This document shows positions 23,818 to 32,527 of a stretch of 33,218 nt of DNA, piece after piece. The notes under the pieces were generated by a model. It did no database searches. It saw only the letters and a list, made by a program, of their open reading frames with translations, and was not told the DNA's origin. Numbering within the stretch: the first letter of the stretch is position 1; the number at the start of each line of letters is the position of its first letter. This DNA is from Desulfonema limicola (GTDB lineage Bacteria; Desulfobacterota; Desulfobacteria; Desulfobacterales; Desulfosalsimonadaceae): the NCBI GenBank assembly GCA_020722245.1, contig DYLE01000002.1, forward strand, positions 1 through 33,218. Reading direction: 5' to 3'. The position numbers and the translations under genes are program-made.

Positions 23818-25603
23818 ATGCGGATTTTATTCATGAAAAACAAATTCCCCCCGCTCTTCATCTTTATGTTTTTTGGTGTGGTGCTGTCTGCCCATGCCTC
23901 AACGATCAATTCACTGGTCGAGGCGGTTCAACTTAAAGAATGGATCGATAACAATTACCGCACCGGGACGGGAGAACGGGTAGTCCTCATCGATGTGGTG
24001 CCGGGAATAGAGAGCCGTGAAAGCGGGTTTTCCGGTGATTTTGAAAATTTAAAAAAGCAGCTTGCCAAAAAATTCGGCAAACAGTCGCCTGCCTATAAAT
24101 TATTGGATCAGCAGAATCGGGATGGTTTGCTGGGGCATATCCCCGGAGCGATTCTCAATATCTCGCATGACGATCTGGAGACGATGAAGCGAAACGACGG
24201 TCCCATAGACGTGGATCATCAGGTCGGGAGCGGGGATCGCGTTGATGAGCTTCTCCAGTCTCACGGCATAACGCCCGACGATGTCATCGTCATCACCAGT
24301 TCCCAGCAGACTCCCTGGACGGTTTGTGCTCCGCGTCTCTGGTGGACGCTTTACTACTGGGGCTTTTCCCCTGAAAGGATCAAACTTCTGAATGGCGGCA
24401 ACAAGGCGTATGCGCTGGCCGGCTATAAACTTGAAGGCGATGTCGCGCAACCTGAAATCAAGCCGTCAACGATGACCGTCGACGCCGTTCCCACCCGTCA
24501 TTTTGAGTCAAGAATCGGATTGCAGGAGATGATTGATCTGGTTGACAGCGGCAAGACCAGCAATGGGAGGTAACTCTGCTGGATGTCCGCCAGCCTCCGG
24601 CGGCCTTTTATCTGAAAGATTCGAAAAACGCCGCCGGATTACAAAAGCCGGATGGTATTCCGGACATTTACCAGGTCAAAGGGTTCAGCTATAATGCTCA
24701 TGACAAGCTTTTTACCCGCGCATCAGACAAAAAAATTTCAATCTTAGTCAGATGCTGTTTGCAAAGGAAGCCAACGACGGAAAAACGGCCTGGCTTATTT
24801 TTGACCCTGCCGGTGATCCGCCGATTCCCCTCCCCAATGGGTTTGTGACGCTGCATATGGTTAAAACATCATCCGGCATGGGGCCTCTCCCTATCCCGAT
24901 TGGGACCCGAAGCGGCGATTTTGGCGGAATCATCAAAGGAGCGCGCCTGATCAAGTCCGATACTTACAATCTCACAGTTTCTTCAGTAACCGGCAAGGAC
25001 AATCGTTTCAAGAGCCGTGAAGAACTGATCGCCGTCTTTGAAAAAGCAGGAATCGACGGGAAAAAGCCAATTATTTTCTACTGCAACTCGGGCGCTCTCA
25101 GTTCGTTCTATTTCTATGCCCTGCATGAGATCGCCGGGTTCGAAAATGTCAGGATGTATGACGGATCATGGCAGGAATGGGCCAATCTGACTGCGTTTGA
25201 ACCGGTTGACACCCGTTATGTCCGCCGGGACGCTGAAATGCTCTACCCATCATTGCCGGCCATGAATCCGGCCGTGATGATGTTCTCCGGTGAGAACAGC
25301 TACCTGGAATGGAACGGCGCACGATTTGCCAACAGGGTAACGGATGCTCCGGCAACGGCCAAAGAGATCAAACCGGGTGGAACATTGAAGGGGGGGAATA
25401 TGCACTGGGATACGCTGCACAGATCCGAGCATGTTGTCTTCAGACCTTCAAAAACAGTCAGCTCCGCGAAGGAGCTTAAAAATTACACCTCTTCAACCGA
25501 TTGGCCGGAGATGAATACGGCCCCCGATTATAAAGGCATTGCCGAAAGAATTGCCGAGGAAGACCGCGCATTCCCGCATAAAACCCTGGAAACAGCAAAA
25601 TGA
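23818..25603 (+). CDS. Secreted multi-domain rhodanese (sulfurtransferase), with two apparent -1 frameshifts
   Basis: ATG 23818 follows AGGAGA and encodes a signal peptide (PPLFIFMFFGVVLSAHAS) and then rhodanese domains. Domain 1 has VVLIDVVPG, GHIPGAILN, and APRLWWTLYYWGF...LLNGG. A second domain starts at VTLLDVRQPPAAFY, and the last part has the active loop PIIFYCNSGALSSF, with the catalytic Cys, then MYDGSWQEW. The frame breaks at 24565-24573 (one G short) and at 24729-24735 (seven A where eight keep the frame). Correcting both gives about 595 residues. It moves sulfane sulfur in the periplasm and sits between the two octaheme cytochromes. The frameshifts may be sequencing indels, so the gene may be intact in life. 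Confidence 0.8.
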
Positions 25604-25911
25604 AACGAGAAAATTATAAAAAAGCCTATTGGCAGCCAAAATGGCCTCTCCCCCCTGTTTAAAGGCGATTCTTTATAAGAATACCCCCCCCGTTTTGTTA
25701 AAAAACGGGAGAGATATCTCCAGGCCGGATATTGATTAACACCGGACTGACCCGAAGAACAGGTTTCCGGAACTGGCGAAGATCGCCGACGACAATGTGG
25801 ATTCACGGCCAAATGCGGCAATACCAGATGGCGCAAGAACATCCGGTAGAGCTGAGACTTCAGGCGCTTGATGAGAGATAGCCTATGTGAAATCAGCTTG
25901 GGTGAAATCAA
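25604..25911. other. Intergenic stretch with a hairpin, no gene seen
   Basis: This stretch of about 308 bases contains no convincing frame on either strand. CCCGTTTT (25689-25696) pairs with AAAACGGG (25702-25709) across GTTAA, but without a T run after it, so a terminator role is weak. A 10-base palindrome, GAGATATCTC, follows at 25711-25720. Either could lie in the leader of the porin mRNA. Confidence 0.35.
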
Positions 25912-27255
25912 TTGTTAAATCATTATTCCTTGAAGATAAAGAGAAATATCATTGTGTATCGATTGCAACTGATACTGATACTTCTTATCGCCTCTCCGGC
26001 GTTTTCCGGTGAATTGCCATACAAAAACGTCAACCTCGGGCCAGCAAATATTTCTATAGGCGGCGAATACCGGCTTCGGGGAGAATATGACAACAATTTC
26101 GATATTAAGAAATACGCGCCGGAAAATGACGATTCCTTCCTTCTCTCCCGGCTCAGGCTCGAATTGAGCGCGGTGTTCCCTTCCTCTCTGAAGACCTTTT
26201 TGCAGTTACAGGATTCAAGAAGCCTGGGGGCAAAATTTGACGATTCCGACTTTAAGGAAAGCAACCCCTTTCATGACAACATGGATATCCGGCAGGCTTA
26301 TGTCGATTACAGACTTTCCAGCGGCTTTTCCTTCCAGGGGGGCCGGCAAGAGATCGCTTTTGGGGACAGGCGGATTTTCGGACCGGGCAACTGGGGAAAC
26401 ACCGGCCGATATGTCTGGGATGCGGCCAGAATACGGTATACAAATGCGTGGGTGGATTCCCATACCTTTTTCGGCCGGTTCATCATCCGGGACCCGGACA
26501 GATGGCCCAACAAGCATGCGGACGGCCCCACCGCCTATGCCAACTATACCATGATTAAAAACCTGCCCTTTGACCTGGATCTGTTTTATATCATCAAGAG
26601 CGATTCCCACGGGGATACGATCGGCGAGTCCGGGACCGGGAACCTGGCCTGTCACAACACCGGGTTTGCGTTAAACGGCACATTAAGCCGCTGGGATTAT
26701 GGCGCAACCTTTGTCTACCAGTTCGGGGACAAGGGGGATGATGATATTTCCGCCTACGGGCTTGCGGCCCGGCTCGGGTATACCTTTGCCCTGCCGTGGT
26801 CGCCCCATGTGATGATCCAGTTCATAAACGGCTCGGGCGACAAGAATCCGAATGACGGCAGAAACGGCACTTTTGACGGGGTTTTTTCAGGGGCCGACAC
26901 GGTGCTCTACGGATGGATGAACCTGTTTTTCTGGTCAAACACCAGGGAGTACCGCATCGACACGGTCCTTTCCCCCACAGAAAAACTTTCTTTCCGGGGC
27001 GAGTATCATTATTTTACCCTGGATGAAAAAAAGGATGCCTGGTATTATCCGGGCAATGCCCAGCGACGTGATCCCACGGGAAACTCGGGCCGGGACCTGG
27101 GCCAGGAGATCGATCTCACCTTGCACTACCAGGCGAAAAAATGGCTTGATCTCAGCGGCGGCTACTGCTTTTTCTTTCCCGGCGAGTTCATCCGAAATAC
27201 AGGCCCGCATCCGGATGCGTCGTGGGCGTTTCTGCAGACCGTGTTCATGTTTTAA
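25912..27255 (+). CDS. Outer-membrane porin, alginate-export (AlgE-like) family
   Basis: This protein of about 447 residues has a signal peptide (LQLILILLIASPAFSG) and a beta-barrel with alternating aromatic and polar strands. The alginate_exp domain pattern is seen in ISIGGEYRLRGEYDNNF, LLSRLRLELSAVFPSSLKTFLQLQDSR, AYVDYRLSSGFSFQGGRQEIAFGDRRIFG, and a terminal Phe (TVFMF) for barrel insertion. TTG 25912 is listed as the start; GTG 25951, directly before the signal core, is also possible. It lies 11 bases ahead of the second octaheme cytochrome and probably shares its transcript. It may admit a small anionic substrate to the periplasm (inference). Confidence 0.88.
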   Translation: MLNHYSLKIKRNIIVYRLQLILILLIASPAFSGELPYKNVNLGPANISIGGEYRLRGEYDNNFDIKKYAPENDDSFLLSRLRLELSAVFPSSLKTFLQLQDSRSLGAKFDDSDFKESNPFHDNMDIRQAYVDYRLSSGFSFQGGRQEIAFGDRRIFGPGNWGNTGRYVWDAARIRYTNAWVDSHTFFGRFIIRDPDRWPNKHADGPTAYANYTMIKNLPFDLDLFYIIKSDSHGDTIGESGTGNLACHNTGFALNGTLSRWDYGATFVYQFGDKGDDDISAYGLAARLGYTFALPWSPHVMIQFINGSGDKNPNDGRNGTFDGVFSGADTVLYGWMNLFFWSNTREYRIDTVLSPTEKLSFRGEYHYFTLDEKKDAWYYPGNAQRRDPTGNSGRDLGQEIDLTLHYQAKKWLDLSGGYCFFFPGEFIRNTGPHPDASWAFLQTVFMF

Positions 27256-27266
27256 GGAGGGGTGTC

Positions 27267-29677
27267 ATGAAAAAGGATTCCCGTTTCCATTTAACTCTAT
27301 TTTGGCTTGTCATGGTATCGGTTGACAGGGCATATGAACAGGCGAAACAGGACGCCATGGGCATCTGCCCGCCGATCTTTCTGCAGGACGAGAACGGAAA
27401 CATCATCAACCCGGTTTCAGGTGTAAACGCCGATGTACCCTACAGCCCGAAACAGACCTGCGGCAAGTGCCACGATTACGATAAAATTACGAAAGGATAC
27501 CATTTCCAGCAGGGCAAGGGCGAGAAGATGACACCCGAGTATGCCGCGCGCTACCCCTGGTGCACCAGCCCGGGCCAGTACGGCGGCCGGTGGTGAAGCC
27601 CCGGCCCGATCTTTCCGCAGTTGGCGGAAAAGCATAACACATCCCCCCTTCAGATCGATTTTACTTCATATACCTTTGCGAAAATGTGCGGCCTTTGCCA
27701 TCCGGGCGGGGCTGCCTGGAGTATGATCGAAACGGCAACCGCTATGACCAGTTTGCCGAAAATCCGAAAAACGCGATTATCCCCGGCGAAACAAACGGCC
27801 TGGACGGCGATTATTTCAAGTCTGACTGGGCCAAAAGCGGCGCAATGGAGGCGGACTGCCTCATGTGCCACCTTAAGGAGTATGACAACGACGCCCGTAT
27901 GAAACAGATATCGGCCTTGAATTTCAGGTGGGCGGCCACGGCCGGGGCCGGCTTCGGGGAGGTTGTCGGCAGTGTCGCCAAAAAAGAGACACCCTTGGTG
28001 GAATACGACCCCGCCCGATTCGGACCGGACGGTACGGTGACGCTTCCGGTGATGAGAAAACCGCTCAATGAAAACTGCCTGTTCTGCCACCATGAGTCGG
28101 GATGGAAAAAGCGGGGCCAGTCGTTTTCAAAACGGACCGACGTGCATATGCGGGCCGGGCTTTTGTGCGTGGACTGCCATGTGACCGGCCGGGAGGCAAC
28201 GGACAAAAGGATTTACGGCCGGGAGGAACACCAGATCGGCAAGGGGGACGATCCCGGCGATTTTGTCCGCGACGACCTGGACAACACCATGCGCGCCTGT
28301 GAAGACTGCCATGACAAAGGGATCTTAAACGCGCCGATCCCCAAACACAAAGGATTTCCTCCGTCACACTTCGAACATATCGCTTGCCGGACCTGCCACA
28401 TGCCGTGGCACCAGGTCAAGGCGGCCCTGATCCAGGATGCCTCGGTGTTCAACACAAGCCCCCGGATTGAGCCGCCGTCCAAGCGGATCTGGTCCTTTTA
28501 CGGGCCGGACATGAAGCCATGGAACTACTACGGATTTGCCCTGGGATATCCTGAAGGGGATCAGCCCCTCACCCAGTACCGGCCGGTGCATGCGCTCTAC
28601 AAGGGGAAAATTTATCCCGTAAACCGGGTTTACACCCGCTGGGTCGGTATCAAAACCGACAGTCAGCCGGGTATCGACATGCCCCACATGACGGATATCT
28701 TCATGATGTGGAAAACCCACATGGACGATCCGAACAAAAACTACCCCCTCCTTTCCATGATCAACGACGATAATAAGGACGGGTATCCCGAGGTTAATCG
28801 GCCGGAAGAGATCCGCGCACTGATCGATTCGGTGGTTGCCATGCTCAAGAAAAAGGGGGAATCACTTGGAGGTAAAACCGTCGTGTTTGTGGACGGGGAT
28901 CGCTACACAGCAGATGGAAGCACCTGGACCGACATCCCCAAAAAACCCTATGAATACTCCCCCTACGGATCCGTGTTTAAATACTCCCACGATATCTGCC
29001 CGGCCAAAAACGCCCTGGGCGCAAAGGGCTGCACGGACTGCCACAGCGACAAATCGGACTTCTTTTTTGGAAAGGTCATGAAACAGCCCTTTGATGCGAA
29101 CGGAACACCCACCTATGAGCCGCAATACAAACTCATGGGGTATGACGGTCATGCCCGGCGCTATGCAGGCATGGCCGGCGCCACGGCCGCTTTTTTCAAG
29201 TGGCTGGCCATTATCGTGCTTGCCGGTCTTTTTATTCATATCCTGCTCGATTTTTTTGCAAGGCGCCGTGACATCAAAAAAAGAAAGGATATGGATGCCC
29301 AGGACATGGCCGGAGAATATCAGCGTTTTAATTCAAACTTTTTGGCCCAGCACCTGCTTTTGGCCGTAAGCGTTATCCTTTTGAGCGTATCGGGTGTTTT
29401 CCTGTGGGGATTGCGCTACCCCGGCGCGCACTGGGCCGCCGTCCTCACCGGCGCGGCCGGCGGTATCGACTTCTGGCGGCTGGTCCACCGGGCCGGCGGC
29501 CTTGTTTTAACCTTTACCTGTTTCTATCACCTGGTTTACTGCCTCGTCCACCCGGAAGGCCGCCGGGATTTTATCCTGATGCTTCCCCGGGCAAAGGACG
29601 TTGCCGATTTTTTCAAAAACCTGGCCTGGTTTGTGGGCCTTGCCAAGGAGCGCCCGCAATTCGGACGGTTCTCCTAA
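27267..29677 (+). CDS. Octaheme c-type cytochrome with candidate selenocysteine (UGA at codon 110) and b-type membrane anchor; one -1 frameshift
   Basis: ATG 27267 follows AAGGAGGGG. The frame meets TGA at 27594-27596 in GGRW-UGA-SPGPIFPQLA, exactly where the paralogue at 19756 has Cys123 (GGNWCSPAPLYRQLA). Reading on gives FAKMCGLCHPGG; a missing G in the run at 27708-27711 shifts the frame, and the rest follows as LEYDRNGNRYD to 29677. Corrected length is about 803 residues including Sec110. Eight heme motifs are present: CGKCH, CGLCH, CLMCH, CLFCH, CVDCH, CEDCH, CRTCH and CTDCH. The C-terminal part has two to three TM segments of the cytochrome b561/FdnI type (LVHRAGGLVLTFTCFYHLVYC, with His ligands) and ends at RPQFGRFS, earlier than FdnI proteins. 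The N-terminal signal is short and lacks a lipobox. It is a probable periplasmic reductase or oxidase module fed by the quinone pool. Confidence 0.8.
27597..27631 (+). promoter_or_regulatory. Candidate bacterial SECIS element
   Basis: TTTCCGC (27612-27618) and GCGGAAA (27624-27630) form a perfect 7-bp stem closed by the loop AGTTG. The loop starts 22 bases after the TGA, within the spacing I recall for bacterial SECIS elements (about 16-37), and its second base is G followed by U. The stem lies inside coding sequence, as expected. The Cys paralogue has different codons here and no matching 7-bp stem, so the hairpin goes with the TGA. Confidence 0.7.
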
Positions 29678-29783
29678 TCCATTTCCGTCCCGGCCGCTTC
29701 CCCGGCTCCCTGATGTGGATGCATGGACGGATGTCAAAAACGGAAAAGGCTCAGGAGCACCCGGAAGAATAAAAGGAGATACA

Positions 29784-29919
29784 ATGAAATGCCCGCAGGG
29801 GTTTGCGTTGTTCGGCGCCTGTTGCCGATTTAATCACCTCAGCAAAATCCCTGGGTATCACCAAGGGGATGCCGGTCAGGGATGCGCTGGAAAAAATGAT
29901 GGCGGATCCGGCAAAATAG
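29784..29919 (+). pseudogene. Deleted second copy of the DUF1805 gene
   Basis: A strong AAAAGGAG site and ATG 29784 lead into AAATGCCCGCAGGGGTTTGCG, the same bases as codons in the middle of the gene at 16306. The text then jumps to GGCGCCTGTTGCCGATTT, about 110 bases further on in that gene, and runs to TAG 29917 as APVADLITSAKSLGITKG and VRDALEKMMADPAK in another frame. So the signal peptide and the middle of the domain are missing and the frame is broken. It lies just after the second cytochrome. Confidence 0.8.
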
Positions 29920-30068
29920 TATCGTGTTTAGCCTTGCCGCCCGTTGTCCAAAAGGGGCCCATTAACCATTTTATTAACGGATCTGAGAAAATATGATTCG
30001 GGTATCTATATCCTCGACTGTTTTACATGGCCGAAAAATTCGATAAAACAACTTTTTTTTCTGTAAAT

Positions 30069-30179
30069 TCAATTTGGGATTTGATCAGGCTCCACTCTCA
30101 TATAAATTTTACCTGCAGATTCCCATTCCTCGCTTACTTCCATCAGGATGGCGCTCACCAGCCGAAGCAGGAAGGACAT
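30069..30179 (-). mobile_element. 3' remnant of an IS256-family (Mutator-type) transposase
   Basis: On the minus strand, a 36-codon frame from ATG (30179) reads FLLRLVSAILMEVSEEWESA and then GKIYMRVE, ending at TGA (30069-30071). The pattern L-R-L-V-x-A-I-L-M-E...E-E-W...Y/YM...E is the usual C-terminus of IS256-type transposases. The rest of the gene and the terminal repeats are absent, so it is a dead fragment. The surrounding 29920-30305 is AT-rich and otherwise empty. Confidence 0.6.
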
Positions 30180-30305
30180 AAGCTTTTTTGAAATTACAGA
30201 AAGAATGTTACACTATCGATGCGGCGCGCAGCTCAAATAGGCCGCCTGAAATGCCTTAGAACTTTTGACTGTCAAGTTAAAATAACTCAGCGCAAAATTA
30301 AAAGT

Positions 30306-32459
30306 ATGACAACCCTGATCGGCACCATCGAACATATCACCTACCACAATGAGCAGACCCGGTACACGGTCGCCCGCTTAAAAACCAGCGGGGCGGCCTC
30401 GATAACGGCTGTTGGATACCTGGCCGGACCGATCGCCGGCGAAGCGGTTCGGCTGACCGGCGAATGGAACGCCCATCCCCGATACGGTCAGCAGTTTTGT
30501 TTCGATACCGCGGATATCATTCCTCCGGCAACCGAAGCCGGAATCCAGAAATACCTGTGCGCCGGTTTTCTCAAGGGCATCGGACCAGCCACGGCTGAAA
30601 AAATCGTCCGCCGGTTCGGTCCGGACACCTTCAGCGTGATCGAAGAAACCCCCGAACGGTTAACCGAGGTGGAAGGGATCGGAGGCAAAAAGGCCGCGCA
30701 AATAGGCGTGCAGTGGCGCTCCCATCACGCGGTCAGGGATATCATGCGGTTTTTGCAGGAAAACGGGGTTAAACCGGCATACGGCGCAAAAATCTTCAAA
30801 ACCTACGGAAACGATGCCCTTGACATCCTTCGCAAATCCCCTTTCCGTCTGGTAAACGATATCCCCGGCATCGGGTTTTACATCGCGGACCGGATTGCAA
30901 GCACTCAGGGGATCGAAACAGACGCCGAGGAAAGGGCCGCCGCCTGCATCCTGCACATCCTTCGGCAGGCGGCGACCGACGGCCATGTGTTTATGCCGAT
31001 GGAAGACCTGATCGAAACCGCCGGCAGGCTGTTTGAGATCGATTCAAACACCGTGCAGAACACGGCGGAAAACCTGGCCAAAAACCAGGAGCTCGTCGTC
31101 GAATCTATCGAGGGAATAAAAACGGTCTACCTTTGCGCCCTGCACCGGGCGGAAACCTCCATCGCCGAAAAAATCAAGGCCCTGCGCTCTGTTCCGGCGG
31201 ACCCCCTGCCGGTTCCGGTAAAGGAGATCCTATCCGGGATCGAACACAGGCTGGTGCTTGCGCTTTCATCAGAGCAAAGGGAGGTGCTTGAAAGCATTTT
31301 CGATCACCGGATCGCGGTCATCACCGGCGGTCCCGGAACCGGAAAAACCACCCTGATCAAATCCATCACCATGATCTGCAAACGCCTCGGCCTTAAAATC
31401 CGCCTTGCCGCGCCCACCGGACGGGCGGCCCGCAGGCTGTCCGAGGTGAGCGGGGAGCCGGCCCAGACCATTCACAAGCTGCTGGGATACAGTTTTGAGG
31501 AACAGCTTTTTGCGAAAAACGCAGTCGATCCCATCGATGCCGACATGCTCATCGTGGATGAAGCCTCCATGGTCGATACGGTCCTGATGCACCATTTAAT
31601 CACCGCTGTTCCTTTTAAGGCCAGGCTGCTTATGGTCGGAGACGCCTTTCAGCTTCCGCCGGTGGGGCCGGGCAACCTTCTTTCCGACCTCATTGCATCA
31701 AATACCATCCCGGTGTATTACCTGAAAACCATCTTTCGCCAGGCCGCCCAGGGCAGCATCGTGGCAAACGCCCACCGGGTCAGAAACGGCGACACCCCCG
31801 AGCTTCTGCCCCTCGATCGACGGTCGGATCAGGAAGGGGCGTTTTATTTCCTGGAGCAGATCGAACCCGGCCAGGTGGCCTCCACCATTGTAAACCTCTG
31901 CGTAAAAAGGCTTCCTGAGATGTTCGGCTTAAATCCCCTATCTGATATTCAGGTCTTGTCGCCCATGCACAAAGGAAAGGCTGGCACCCTGCATCTCAAC
32001 TCCAGGCTTCAGCATGAATTGAATACGGCTTCCCTGTCCATTTCCAATGGAGAAAGCCTCTTTAAGGTCGGGGACAGGGTGATGCATCTTAAAAACAACT
32101 ACCAGAAGGAGGTGTATAACGGGGATATCGGCGTCATCACCGGCATCGATAAAAAAAAAGAGGCCGTGAGCGTCGACTTCTATGGCCGGGAGGTCTGCTA
32201 TGCCTTAGACGAGCTTGATGAACTGACCCTGGGATATGCCATCTCCGTACACAAATCCCAAGGGTCTGAATACCCCGCTGTGGTCATGCCCCTGGTCACC
32301 GAGCACTACATCATGCTTCAGCGAAACCTGCTTTACACCGCCATCACCCGAGCGCGGGAGATTGTGGTGCTGGTCGGATCCAGAAAAGGCCTTGCCATCG
32401 CCTTAAACAACAACAAGCCGCAGATGAGGCGCTCAGCTCTGGCAAACCGCCTGCGATAG
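30306..32459 (+). CDS. recD2: ATP-dependent DNA helicase RecD2 (SF1B, RecD-like)
   Basis: This 717-residue helicase has the RecD2-type long N-terminal region: an OB-like start (LIGTIEHITYHNEQTRYTVARLK) and helix-hairpin-helix repeats (FLKGIGPATAEKIVRRFG, LTEVEGIGGKKAAQI, VNDIPGIGFYIADRIA). The motor follows, with Walker A GGPGTGKTTL near residue 341, motif II VDEASMVD, GDAFQLPPVGPG, and the late motifs AISVHKSQGSEYPAVVMPL and YTAITRARE. I chose ATG 30306, which gives the conserved start; an upstream ATG at 30219 adds 29 residues not typical of the family. It unwinds DNA 5' to 3' in repair and is not tied to the neighbouring genes. Confidence 0.95.
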   Translation: MTTLIGTIEHITYHNEQTRYTVARLKTSGAASITAVGYLAGPIAGEAVRLTGEWNAHPRYGQQFCFDTADIIPPATEAGIQKYLCAGFLKGIGPATAEKIVRRFGPDTFSVIEETPERLTEVEGIGGKKAAQIGVQWRSHHAVRDIMRFLQENGVKPAYGAKIFKTYGNDALDILRKSPFRLVNDIPGIGFYIADRIASTQGIETDAEERAAACILHILRQAATDGHVFMPMEDLIETAGRLFEIDSNTVQNTAENLAKNQELVVESIEGIKTVYLCALHRAETSIAEKIKALRSVPADPLPVPVKEILSGIEHRLVLALSSEQREVLESIFDHRIAVITGGPGTGKTTLIKSITMICKRLGLKIRLAAPTGRAARRLSEVSGEPAQTIHKLLGYSFEEQLFAKNAVDPIDADMLIVDEASMVDTVLMHHLITAVPFKARLLMVGDAFQLPPVGPGNLLSDLIASNTIPVYYLKTIFRQAAQGSIVANAHRVRNGDTPELLPLDRRSDQEGAFYFLEQIEPGQVASTIVNLCVKRLPEMFGLNPLSDIQVLSPMHKGKAGTLHLNSRLQHELNTASLSISNGESLFKVGDRVMHLKNNYQKEVYNGDIGVITGIDKKKEAVSVDFYGREVCYALDELDELTLGYAISVHKSQGSEYPAVVMPLVTEHYIMLQRNLLYTAITRAREIVVLVGSRKGLAIALNNNKPQMRRSALANRLR

Positions 32460-32527
32460 CCGGTCTGGTTTTTCCTTGAACGAACCCATGGATTCATATA
32501 TGTCTTTTCTAAAAGGATATACAGGAT

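Noticed and set aside
25528..25911. 127-codon minus-strand frame between rhodanese and porin
   Set aside because: Arg/Ser-rich with no domain, partly antisense to the rhodanese end.
27594..27596. Plain nonsense mutation splitting the second octaheme cytochrome
   Set aside because: The stop is TGA, it aligns exactly with a conserved Cys, and a SECIS-like hairpin follows at the right spacing; a random nonsense change would not predict all three. It remains the main alternative.
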